Below are positions 10,670 through 21,575 of a stretch of DNA of 64,000 nt, in pieces. Every line of letters starts with the position of its first letter. Position 1 is the first letter of the stretch. Origin of the DNA: Oikopleura dioica (lineage: Eukaryota; Chordata; Appendicularia; Copelata; Oikopleuridae); the NCBI GenBank assembly GCA_907165135.1, contig OU015569.1:2480001-2544000 (forward strand), in the 5' to 3' direction. Both the position numbers and the translations under genes were made by a program. The notes under the pieces are model-generated. The model was not told where the DNA came from and ran no database searches. It saw only the letters and a list, made by a program, of their open reading frames with translations.

Positions 10670-12488
10670 TAAGTACCAACTTTCACGGCGAGTTTTTCTA
10701 ACAGAACTGCTCTAGAATACTACTGCGCGACGATTCAAAAACCAAACTGCCGAAAAGTTTCAATCTTTTAAATCTACTTTTACTGACTACTTAATCACTG
10801 AGTTTCCTATGCCCGTTAGCGCAAGGCACCCCCTTGCTCGAATATTGTTCTTGAAAATCATACAGTGACAGGCTGGGTTTTCCTTGAAGAATATTCGAGT
10901 TCCGAGTTTCGGATCCACATTCACCGCTCAGAGCTGGCTTACCCTCGCTGTAAAGCTGTAGATCTCAAGATCTAAATCTCTTTTTTTTTAATGTTTGCTT
11001 AGTTGTCTTTATGTCAAGCATTTGTATATTTTCGCGATTGTCATTTTAAAAATTTTTAAAAAGTAAAAAAAAACAAAAAAAAATTAAAAAATAGTTCAAA
11101 AAAAAGCATAAAAATAAAAAAACCGAAAAAAATGTAAATTTATCTAAGACCCTAAAAATAGCTCGCTAGATGCCAAATGTATAATTGCTTTGCCGCCATG
11201 CCTTTACTATTAATTCATTTTACTCCACGGATAATCTATGGAGACATAGAAAATCTAAAAAAGCTCTAAAAACCTGTGTGCAGACAAAAAAAAATAAAAT
11301 TTTTCAACTTAGTGAAAACCCGCTCGAATAACCGAAAACCCCACTTGTTCACAAACTCGTTAGAATTCTCTCCAGTGATATGGTTTTAATATTTGCCGAA
11401 TTTAAATTACCGACCCTACTTGACAAATGACTCCAGCTTACAAACACCTGACTAGTCCCTGAATACGGATTTTAACCCTATATTACCATGACCCTATTAT
11501 AATCAATCCTGAATCAACTTCCCCTGAAATAAATATTCCTGAAAAAAAATCTTAGTTCAATGCATTCAAAAAAGCAATTTATCTTTTGAATAACGCTCGT
11601 GGGCTCGGCAACACGTGTAGAAAACCTGAGTCAGGTTCTGAAGAGAGGTTCGCAAAGCGGCTTGGCAGGCTCTTCAGAGCCTGACTCAGGTTTTCTACAC
11701 AGGTTGCCGAACCCAGTCACGGTCTCTTTACACAACGGGAAGGCATTTGATTCATAAAACTCGGAATGGCCGGTGTTCATTTTCTTCACCTTTGTTCGAG
11801 TATTAGATCGAGGGAGGGTCGAGTAGGATCGCGTTTGTGGAAGATTGTGAAATTCTGAAATTCTGAAACGCATAAATTCGCGAAATCTTGCTGAGAGGGA
11901 TTTTGCTTTCATGGAACATAGGTAGTTGAAGACTGACTATCGATTTCCTTCTTGCGGGTGTCGAAATATAGCTCTTGGGCTGGAACAGGACGCCGAGCAC
12001 TTCACCCACTTCACCCGATGACCGATGACCCACAAGAAGAAGTGGAGCAAGACAAGCAGTTTCTAGCGAATTCCGATCATCTCAGATTCCGGATCAGGTT
12101 CTCTCTTTATTTTGCTGAACCTGTTTCAACTTCCGCCGCTTCTCCCGTCGCTGAGTCACTGCGCAAACGACTGTATTCCCTTTAATCTAACTGTTAGTCA
12201 ATATTGAAAAGAGTAAATTGCTCAATGAATGAGCGAACGTGTGAAACTGAAATCCAACCGCGAAAATCAAAATTCAAGATCTTCCCGGAAGCTCCAACTC
12301 AACTTCGATCACAAAATCGGAAAGATACATTTTTTGTTTAATCAAAATCCTGTTGCTAAGCGGCTGCGAAATTCTTCACTTGAAGAACATTAGATATTGC
12401 TCAAGATAAAAAAAGAAGAAGTTTTCTTCCGGCAAAAAACTGTCAAGAAAGAGATAATCGAGAAAAATGAGGGACGAATAAAACAAAG
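10670..12488. other. Non-coding stretch with A-rich tract and MITE copy 8
   Basis: I see no supportable gene. The region 10985-11130 is almost pure A/T with long A runs. MITE copy 8 is at 11600-11715. Short open frames at 11952-12185 lack splice or compositional support. Confidence 0.5.
11600..11715. mobile_element. Foldback MITE, copy 8 (best termini)
   Basis: Near-perfect ends: TGGGCTCGGCAACACGTGTA on the left and TACACAGGTTGCCGAACCCA on the right, with CCTGAGTCAGG / CCTGACTCAGG subterminal. 116 bp. A good type copy for the family termini. Confidence 0.85.
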
Positions 12489-12558
12489 ATGGAACAACGA
12501 GTTCGAGTGCACGACTATGTCGCTGGTGCCTTCGAAGCTGTTTGGCGAAAAGGACAAG
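12489..12558 (+). CDS. Probable first coding exon of an unrecognised gene
   Basis: ATG 12489 opens MEQRVRVHDYVAGAFEAVW and ends at a strong GTATGT donor at 12559. The codon-like composition and strong donor argue it is real. I do not recognise the protein. Confidence 0.4.
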
Positions 12559-13184
12559 GTATGTTTTCTTTCCTTTCAAATTGCAGGCTGAGAAGATCAA
12601 TTAGCAAGCAAAAACTTGGTACTACTATTTGCTCAGCAGGCCGGATTCTCGCATGTGGCAAGTACACAGTAGCAGGGTATATATGATGCTGCATGTTACG
12701 TATTTGATTAGGGCGCTATCTACCCATCGACATTTGTGCGTGACGCGCTGGAATTGTCATCTTGAGCGTCTTTGAAATAAATAACGATTCAATCTATCTC
12801 GATTCAATTTCAATCAACTGGGAGAACTAAACTAATTAAGTAAAGCACTCAAACGTGAACAATAAATTGCCAAGGCCACTTTTTGGCAGTGCGTTACTCC
12901 TCATACTTTCAGAACTATGCTTTACTGCTCTATAAATGTGACAGAAACGTTTCTTCGCTTGCTGATAATGGTTTCTCTCTTCAGGAGTCCTGAATATTGA
13001 AAATATATTCTTCGCACTACGCGCACTATTTTATGATTAGGTCCAAAGGGTACAAGTCAAGGGCAACAAGGTGACTCGCCGAGACTCGGGCCCAGCCTTA
13101 GCGAGGAGGTAGCAGGGGGTCACAGGAGCCAGTGAGCCTGGCTAGCGAGACAAAAATTCCCTAAACCCGAAATTCCCAACGTCG

Positions 13185-13772
13185 GTGCGTGGTTCCAAAT
13201 GGACCCGTCTGATCCAAATAACAGAAGACTCAAAAGTCAGGGTTGATTTTTTTCATAAACAAAAACGAGCAGAGAAGGACTTGAAAGAGAAAGAGATTAA
13301 AATGAAATGTGAAAATATCCCTGTGACAGCCCGTTTTCGAATCCGGAAGATTCACCAGCAAGCAGCCGCAATTATGGAAGTCGAAGTCAGAGAACTGGGT
13401 ATGACGAAGTTTACACGGCGGGCAAGAACTCTCCAGAAAACGGTCATTGAAATCAAGGAAGAGAATATTTTTCAGTGTCATTTTTTTCATGTTTCTTTTC
13501 GTGACCATTGAATGAAGAACCCTGGAGCCGCTTGGAAAGATCAGGCATGACTGGCTCTTCGTACAGGAAACTTTAGTGAAATTGATTGAACGAATTGTTG
13601 GTGAAATTTAATCACTTGATTTGAAAGTCAATCGTACGGAAACCCTTACGACTCCGACCAAGACGTTGGGGTTTACACAGTCGACGATGTCCCCTCCATT
13701 GGAGCGACCGAACTGACGGAAGAAGAAGCAGCGGCGATCGCCTCTTATGAATCTTACTTTTTAACTGAGCGA
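13185..13772 (+). CDS. Probable internal exons of an unrecognised gene
   Basis: Segment 1 (13185-about 13400) is basic and helical (KRAEKDLKEKEIKMK, KIHQQAAAIMEVEVRELG) and runs to a GTATGA donor. Segment 2 (13628-about 13771) is acidic (YGNPYDSDQDVGVYTVDD, ELTEEEAAAIASYESYF), bounded by AG and GTACAG. The two are not in compatible phase if spliced directly, so another exon or different borders are needed. Confidence 0.35.
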
Positions 13773-14125
13773 GGTACAGCGAGCATATTCGTGATTCGTT
13801 GCAGTTAACAGCAGCAGGAGCATTGATGACTCTCGATTTTTCTCAAAAATTTATAATTTCCGACTGCACGCGCGCTAATCCGATAGCCGACCTTTGGGCA
13901 CGCAGCGTGTATGCGAGCCTAGCGCAAAGTGAAAATTGCCTCCTTAGGGGTACAGAGATGCCGAGGAGCTCACAACTCTAGTGACTCGTTTTTTTTCTCA
14001 TTCCCGTTGTGTGTTTATTCTCCCGCCGACCAACTTCCATTCCTTGTCACTCGCCTGAGGGGGGCACAAGAGGGCTCAGTCAGAGAGATCTTGAAAAAAT
14101 TTAACAGAGACTCAGAAGATTTAAA

Positions 14126-15783
14126 ATGGGAAAGAAAGGGAAGAAACGCGGAAATGGGAATAAGAAGACCTCCAGGAAAGTGTTTTTTTATTGTTTTAAC
14201 TTGCCTGCAAAGTTCGAAGCTTGCGGAAGCTTGAATGAGAAGAACACACATAAAAGCCCGACGAGTTCTAATGAAGTTTCCTCTTTTTCAAACATTGATA
14301 TCGGGGCATCTCCGCCGGCGAGTTCGCCTCTGTGGTCACTTCAAGGAATTCCCGCCATGCCTGCGCCACCCACCACGACCCCTCAAACTCAACTGAGCTC
14401 TCCACGATCACCCCTGACCCAGGCAGCCGAGGAAGAAGCTGGCCAATACCGCAGTCCAATCACTTTGAATCAATATCCGTCCAAGTTTAACTTTCCCGAA
14501 ACAGGCCTGGTTCACCTAATTGTTCTCTAACAACTGACATTTTCTCTTTTGCCAGGATTACACTAATCCAATTACAAAATGTACAACGAGTAAAAGCGAT
14601 AACGAGAAGATGTACAGTTGTAAGCCCTGGCCGCTCAAGAATCTCGAACCTGTAAAAGAGAATAATGGGAAGAAGAAGAAGAAAAAAATCACCGTCGATG
14701 TTGAACGAAAACCGGATGGCACTGGGCTCATGTTTTCGCCCCCGGTGACTGATGATGAAGAATTCAATTTTGACAAAGAATTAGTCGAAAGACCACCCTT
14801 GCCACGAGGAAAGATAGAGAAGGAAAAACCGATTACTCCACTGGAGGTGAGTATTCATTCGATTTGAACGGGAACGGAACACGTTTTAGGCGTTGAAAAA
14901 GCCGGAATTTATAACATCTCGAGAGACGGCGGAGAAAATCAAGATCATCCAAGAACGGACTGCGGAGTCGATGGAAGTTCTCGATAGGCATGGATTCACT
15001 GACCGTACTCGAACGACTTCGGAAGTGAATCTCCACGACCGCCGAGCCTTTGGTTCCTACGAAAGTGGCTCTCCTTTTGCCTTGGACGAGGCAAGCGGCG
15101 GCCCAGCGCGGCCTGGAACGGCGCATCCGACCAGAGGGTTGAATCTGAAACATGTAAGAAGGAATTCGGCGGGACTTGCGACTGGAATCGGAGCGAAAGA
15201 AGCACCTCAGCCACGGGCAAATCTATCGAGCAGAACGTCATCGCCTTTTGGCAATCAGTCGTCCTACTCGTACTCTTCTAGCAACGTCGTTGGCGCTCCC
15301 ACGCTTACACAAAAGCTCCGATCAGGAGTACAACCCGTTCTTGTTGATGGCATCAGCTTGGCAGATCTTTCTCGATCAGCAAGTGCACGGTCGAATGATT
15401 ACGCTTCCCTGCGATCATTTCCATTTGAGAAATACGCTTCATCAAGATCGAAAACACCAAACGACTCAAGCAAATCTTCCATCGGCGTCAGGAACGTTTA
15501 TTTTCAACGGAGAAAATTTAAATCGAGTACCTTTAAAATTGATTCTTGTTGCAGTCAGAAAATAAACGCGAAAAAAAGCAACATAACTTTCTCAACAAAG
15601 ACTGATTTCGATTTCGACAGCGTGGAGCGCTTCGCGGAAGTAGAGTCTAAGCACGAGCTTCCTGCCTCTATTCCAACATCTTTTCATGACTTTGTCGTCG
15701 ACGGAATCGATCAGAGCTTTTCATACGATGGTACTACACAAACTTTACCGGGATTGATCATTTTCAAAGCATGGCATTCTTGA
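14126..15783 (+). CDS. Probable exons of an unrecognised, mostly disordered protein
   Basis: Three blocks. The first, 14126-about 14510, is Pro/Ser/Thr-rich (IPAMPAPPTTTPQTQLSSPR). The second, 14555-14846, starts DYTNPITKC after a clear TTTTGCCAG and is Lys-rich, with FSPPVTDDEEFNFDKEL, ending ITPLE|GTGAGT. The third, about 14890-15495, starts ALKKPEFITSRETAEKIK and becomes Ser-rich (LSRSASARSNDYASLR). The splice between blocks 2 and 3 (intron of about 43 nt) is clear; that between 1 and 2 is not. After 15495 either the frame stays open to TGA 15783 or a 59-nt GTTTAT-TTGCAG intron gives a short tail. No domain recognised. Confidence 0.45.
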
Positions 15784-18331
15784 GTCAAGCATTTGCATAG
15801 GCCGCAATGTAGAGCACTTTCTTTTTTTTTTATCGAAAATGTCAAATAGTAATCGTTTTTTTCTTGTTGGAAATTCTTTCACTTCCGTTGATTGTAAGTG
15901 GCGCGCCCTCAGTTGCGAGATTGATTGAAAAAATTGAAATTGCGAATAACGAGCGAAATTGTTCTGACAAGGGCAATTTCGGACGGGGGCAATCTTCCGC
16001 TCGTTGGAGCAATTTTAATTTCCACTTCTTCATCCCCTCGCTGAAGTTTCTGGCCATGCTAAGTTTTCAGTGCCTTGGGCGACAGTGGCCCATCTAGAAT
16101 ATTTATATCTAAACAATTAGCCCATTCGAAAATGCACCGATCTTGCTTGTTGAACAAAAAACTCGCTGCCCGCTTCTTTCTCTTACTAAGTGCTCTCTCT
16201 CTCTTTCTTCTCCTGGAAGGTAGACTCTGATCTGAATGGAATGTTCAAAGGAATGTTCAAAATCTTCTTTCCGGATTTTTTAATTATTCGATTATGCGAT
16301 TTTAAACGTGGGATTTGAAAATAAGAACGTTTTCGTATTTGTTGACGGATCAGCTGGGGCTTGCTCTGAGAAGGAATTTCGCGGCAAAGGGAGATTGAAA
16401 TTGTTGCAAATTCAAGATTTGCACTGTGCTGTTTGGAGGTGTAGGTTGCGCCACCACCCACGGCTCGGCCGCTCTACCAATTTTGGCGGCGCTTGAACCG
16501 TTCTGGTCTCAGCGGCCGTGACAAGAGCAATCACGAGCTAATCGTGAGACACCTGCTCCTCCAGCTCACTCGATCCAACCCAGAGAAAGCACCGACTTGG
16601 CCGAAACAGATAGATGAAGAGTTGGACTTCCCGCTCCCACTTAAAATAAACACGCATACGCACACGTATACACAAGACATGGCTTATTAAATCAAGCGAT
16701 TAAGGGTATCCACACGAGTTTTTCCCCTTGGCCGTAGTAAAATATGTAAATTTTTTCAAGCTGAATGATTTTTTGTTTTTCCTTTTGATTTTCAATTGTT
16801 TCATTTTTTTTTGCGAATTCGATGTTTGACTCTAATATCAGCTACTACCGGTAGTTGACGAAACTTGTAATAGCTGTAATGGCAAAACAACTGCGGCTGT
16901 TTGAACTTTTTGGTTCCTTGGCAACTGGCCCTGGATTGAGTCTTTTTTGGAGTTTTTGTTCGTTTAAAATCAGCTTAGAGCAGCGACTCTCTTGCTCTGG
17001 GAATGTGCTGTTGGTCATTCAAAAAGGGGGGCCTGGAGCGAGTGATGTTCGCGTTTCCTTTTATTATTCCTGAATTGCGCATATTCCGTTCTAGCGCTCG
17101 TTCACGCGCTCTGAGCGCTTCATTCACCAAAAGTCGCTTTCCTATTTAAACAAGAGTGTTCAGCAACAATAGAAATTTGGAGCAACGTTTTTGCTCCAGA
17201 GTTTTTGTCAAATCACGCCCTTAGGCACGCATAGTGAGCCTCGATCAAGAAGTAAATTAAGAAGCCCTTGAAGTGAAAGTGCTCCGGCCGAATGATAAGA
17301 GAGTGATTGAAACCGTTCCATCTGATGGAGCAAGTCCACGAAGACCTCGTCCGCTCGCTGGCTGGAGAAGGATCGGGCCAACCTTCCTTCTAATCTACTT
17401 TAGCTGCCTTTCTATTAGCACATAATATTTTGAACAAGGACGATAATAACCACAGTAAAAACCCATAAGGTAGTCAACCCATTACCAGGCCCGGCATCCG
17501 ACAATAACAACCAGCAAGGGGCACAAAAGACATCCTATGAAATTAATCTCCAACGAGGGAAAGGTAAAATACTAACAGTAACTACTAGAAATGCATTATT
17601 AGCGAAGAACTTAAATTTCTCTCTCTATGTCTGCTGCTCTTGCTTGTAAAAACTTTTAACAGGGAGCAAGGCAAATAGCGAGCTTGGGGGTATTACAGGG
17701 TAATTACAGGCAGACCGCCACCGTAACTGCCGGATAAAAGTGCAAAGGAGGCAAACGAAAAGAGCGCGGAAGGAATTTCCGTCGTCTTTAAGACGCTGCG
17801 CAAACAGTACAGTTAATTTTCCAACTTTTGATGCGTTGGTAAACTCTTCGAAAGAGAAATAGAAACTTGCCAAAATTGAGCAAGCATAATTTGTGTATGC
17901 TCAGCTTTAGTCTCTTTGCGCGAGTGCGTTTGACAGATTTTGATCTTTAAATTATCATTGCCGCGATTACACTACTCGTCGCTGTCCGTGACTTTCGCAT
18001 TTCACACTTCTTTTTAAAAGCTCTCTCTCTTTAAAAAGAAGGGCGTGTGTTTAGAGCTCACACGTTAGCTCTTATAAGCAAATTAGCCTGTTCACGTCAG
18101 TTGGGGAACGGTGCGGTCACACGCAGAACGAAAGCGACCGCACGGTTCCACCCCTGTGATCTTCAAGCAGCCACAACAAAATATATAAATGTTTTCACTT
18201 CACAGCTTTCGGAACTTGAAGACTCTCCAACCAGCACTTTTTGACGTTTTCGATAAATACAGCTTCCAATTCAATTTTCAATTCTTTCAAACAGCAGATT
18301 GGGCAGAATAAGAATCAGCACTGCAGAGCCT
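15784..18331. other. Region without a confirmed gene, upstream of the spectraplakin CH exons
   Basis: Two stretches look coding but cannot be linked: 16490-16660 (NHELIVRHLLLQLTRSNPEK) and ATG 17321 (MEQVHEDLVRSLAGEGSG). The exon that precedes the first CH1 exon at 18579 must end in a single G (phase 1), and it should lie in or upstream of this region. I did not find it. Confidence 0.4.
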
Positions 18332-18522
18332 CTGGGCCGGCCAACCTGTCTAGTAAACCTGAGTCAGGTTCTAAAAAGCTAAAATCAAAAGCCGCGTAGC
18401 GGCTTTTTTCAGAACGAACGGCTTCGCTTGTATTTAATCATAGATTAAAATGGTTATGTTGCGAATTGATTTTACCTCTTTAGAACCTGACTTAGGTTTC
18501 CTACACAGGTTGCTGAGCCCAG
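18332..18522. mobile_element. Foldback MITE, copy 9
   Basis: Left end CTGGGCCGGCCAACCTGTCT, right end CACAGGTTGCTGAGCCCAG, with an internal GCCGCGTAGCGGC palindrome. It lies 56 nt upstream of the first CH1 exon, therefore probably intronic. Confidence 0.8.
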
Positions 18523-18578
18523 CCGCAGCCTTTTCAGCGCAAGAATAATTTATCGTCTTTATCACTTTGATATTTCAG

Positions 18579-21133
18579 ATGAACGCGACAGGATTCAGAA
18601 GAAAACCTTCACAAAGTGGTGTAACCAGCACTTGAAAAAGGTAATCAGCCTTGAGAAGGAGCCAGACGAAGCTTCCAAGTCAGCGGAAGGGTTGAAAGTA
18701 GACAAGCGGAACACTTTGTCACTAACAAGTATTAATGACTCGCTCGAAAATGGACACGAAAAGAATCACGATAATAATAATAATGATGATTTGGTAACTA
18801 ACAAAACTTGTAAATGTACACTTTTGGTGAGCAGCAATTTGAGCCCTTTTTCCGGATAAAATCGAAAATCAGGCTTTTTATCTTTTTATTCAAAGGGTGA
18901 CACTTCCGGTGAAACTAATTAAGAAACTTTATCAATTATCTAACTGCTGATTCTTAGTCTGGATCGACTATCGACGATTTGTATGAAGATCTCCGCGATG
19001 GCTTCAAGTTGCTCTCGTTGCTCCAGAACTTGAGTGGCCAGTCATTAGTAAGTCGGCATGACAGAAAGGTATGGGAAACGGAGAATGAAACTGGTGTCAC
19101 TGGTGTTTTTTCGCGAATCAGCACACGCCGCCTGATAATCGCTATCAAGTGGCGGAGCATAATTTCGATTTCTTCAATCACTTTCAATTTTGGAACTTCC
19201 AATCAGAAGCTAAATAGCAGTCGTTCTTAATTTTTATCTCGTTGAATATTCAGGGTTGAGTATTCGGTCACTTATGATCTCGGAATTCGCCGCTTGTTAG
19301 ATTTTGCGAAACATGCATTTTGCTCTGTGATCTGGAATTTTAACTAGAAATTTTCTCCTTTCTTATACCGTGATATTTTAATCCCCCCGTGAAGAGTATG
19401 ATCTAACACTCGAATAGAACCGCGCAAGCGCCACCCAAGGCCCAAGAATGTTCATGGTATGTCCCAATTTGTCTAAAATCGCCCACAACCTAACCATATA
19501 TTAATACTGGCTTCTTTCAAAACTAGCAGCTTTATTTGCATATCTCAAAAGCTTTCATGATTTGTTTGTTTCTTGTAGTGCACTTTGTTGTTACTAGAAC
19601 GTTTGTGGTGACATGTATCTTTACTGTAGCAAGACTTCTTTACTGATCTAATGGAAATATTATTTCAGGCGAGAGAAAAGGGAAGAAACAGAATACACCG
19701 GGTTCAAAATGTGCAGTTCGCGCTGGATTTTCTCAAGAAAAGAAAGGTAATTCCTGATGGTTTGCAACCTGTGTAGAAAACCTTAGTCAGGGTCTGAAAG
19801 ATCACTGAAGATTTGAATATCAATAGGAAGGGTAATTTTGCGAAGCCTTTTCGCGGCTTTTCATAAGTGATATTTCAAACCCTGACTCAGGTTTTCTAAA
19901 CAGGTTTAGAACCGAGCTTAAAATCCCTGTTGTCAACCAACCCTTACCCTGACTGTACTTAGGTCCGTCTTGTTAACATCCGAGCAGAGGACATCGTCGA
20001 TGGCAATCCAAAACTCATCCTTGGGCTTGTTTGGTCTATCATTCTGCACTTCCAGGTAACTTGGGTGGCCACAATAAGTCATGTTAAAATCGCTCAAAGT
20101 TGTCACACCGTGGGTTTGGTACAAAAGGCATCTCACTCGACAGCGCCACCTGAAATATTTTTGCGTGCCTAATTGCTCGTGGGCAGGGCAGAGGCTGATA
20201 AGCATGGAGCTAACGTAGTGCTAAACTCTGTTAGACAGCGGCCCTTTTTGCAGCAGCGCCCGCAGTCAGTAATTGTTGGATTTTGGGATTACTGACTGAC
20301 AAATACCGATGGGCGGATGCTGCTCAAAGCTCCGCGAGGGGGACTATTTCGAGCAAGTCCTGTATGTTGAGAGAGACGAGAGAGAGCGCGAGCAGAAACA
20401 TGGATTTCAATCTTTTCAAATATTAAAATTATTTATTTTTTTTTATATTTTATGCATTTTTTCCTTTTCCATTTTTATCCATGAAAAGCAATCAAACGGC
20501 ACACGCCGATTGAGCTGGCCACAGGGACTTTTAATCGACCCTTATGCCGAGGCGCATGACAGCGAGATCTCCTCAAAATCGTCGACAGCGCGAAAACGAG
20601 TGACATTTAGTGAATTGCCTAATGAGACATACGCGTGGGGACATGAACGCATAAGTTTGCGCTCATACGATGAGTTTCCGCCGCCGGTTCTTTTTGGTTA
20701 TAAAAGCGCAAATGCTAATTTTGTTTATAGGTTGAAGAGATTGTCATTGAAGGCGACGACTCGCAGCAACGGCTGACAGCGAAGAAAGCGCTGCTCCAAT
20801 GGGCGCGACAGAACATGGAAGGCTACGACACCAATGTCAACAATTTCACCACCGATTGGAGCGATGGCATGGCCTTCAATGTCATCATGCACAGAAACAA
20901 GTAAGCAACCAACGAGAATACGCATCGCTAACGATATTTTAAGGCCGGAGATCATTGATCTCACGAAAGTCTCGCAGATGTCAAACAGAGAGCGACTGGC
21001 AAACGCCTTCGATACTGCCGAGAAGAAGTTCGGAATCACTCCCTTGCTCGACCCAGAAGACGTCGATGTCGCCAAGCCAGACGAGAAGTCCATCATTACA
21101 TACGTCTCCTCCCTCTACGACGTCTTCCCCAAG
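18579..21133 (+). CDS. Spectraplakin: actin-binding tandem CH domains (CH1-CH2)
   Basis: N-terminal actin-binding module of a giant cytoskeletal linker that joins F-actin to microtubules and junctions. Exons: 18579-18640 ([14 protein letters not shown]), 18958-19047 ([16 protein letters not shown]), 19669-19746 ([13 protein letters not shown]), 19963-20055 ([13 protein letters not shown]), 20731-20900 ([19 protein letters not shown]) and 20944-21133 ([20 protein letters not shown]). All junctions are in phase and canonical; 20901-20943 is only 43 nt. The residue order is unmistakably that of MACF1/dystonin/Shot/VAB-10. The exon before 18579 is not found. An alternative donor at 18827 would extend the first exon (see findings). 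MITE copies 9 and 10 flank these exons. Confidence 0.95.
19759..19917. mobile_element. Foldback MITE, copy 10, in CH1 intron
   Basis: TTTGCAACCTGTGTAGAAAA begins about 13 nt after the GTAATT donor at 19747. The right end CTAAACAGGTTTAGAACC is decayed. It expands the intron between two CH1 exons to 216 nt. Confidence 0.7.
20309..20599 (+). CDS. Alternative first exon of spectraplakin with acylation signal, skips CH1
   Basis: ATG 20309 encodes [14 protein letters not shown]: Gly2, Ser6 and Lys7 fit N-myristoyltransferase, and Cys4 and Cys5 could be palmitoylated. The open frame continues to 20776, but it is not in the frame of the CH2 exon starting at 20731. A splice is therefore needed. A GTGACA donor at 20600 gives the right phase (ends KSSTARKR); other donors are possible, and a weak one at 20357 could drop the AT-rich middle part. 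It lies inside the CH1-CH2 intron, so its product would have CH2 only. CH1-lacking isoforms are known for Shot and dystonin. Without transcript data this remains a prediction. Confidence 0.5.
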
Positions 21134-21575
21134 GTAAGCTTGGGTTATCATTTTTGGTCTGAGAAATGCCCTGGTACCGTGTGAAATTATTTTTTAAAAA
21201 ACAATGGCGGGAAACCCTGCTTGTCGGTTTGAAACTTTGAAACACAAAAATGCAAAATTTTTTGTAGAAAAATGAGGTAAGCAGCTGACGACAATGTAAC
21301 ACAGTAACAATTTATTCTTAGCACATTATAAATTTCGTTAGTATCTCACTACGTAGGCTTTACACTTACTCAAACTCACTCTCATTAAGTCGAAGTAGCA
21401 CTTTACTCAGAGTTTAAAATAATCATGGGTTATTTTTACTGAAAATGATTATTTTGGGCACTGACGTTTTCCACAATGACATCACCGCACATCTTGTTAG
21501 TCTCACTTATCATTTCGTAAAAAGTACTGATTTGGAAATAGAATGGTGATGGTTTATTTAACGGTGGTGGTTTAG

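Noticed and set aside
19933-20205. Minus-strand open frame of 90 residues
   Set aside because: It overlaps the CH1 exon 19963-20055 on the other strand; the plus reading matches conserved CH1 sequence and explains the open frame.
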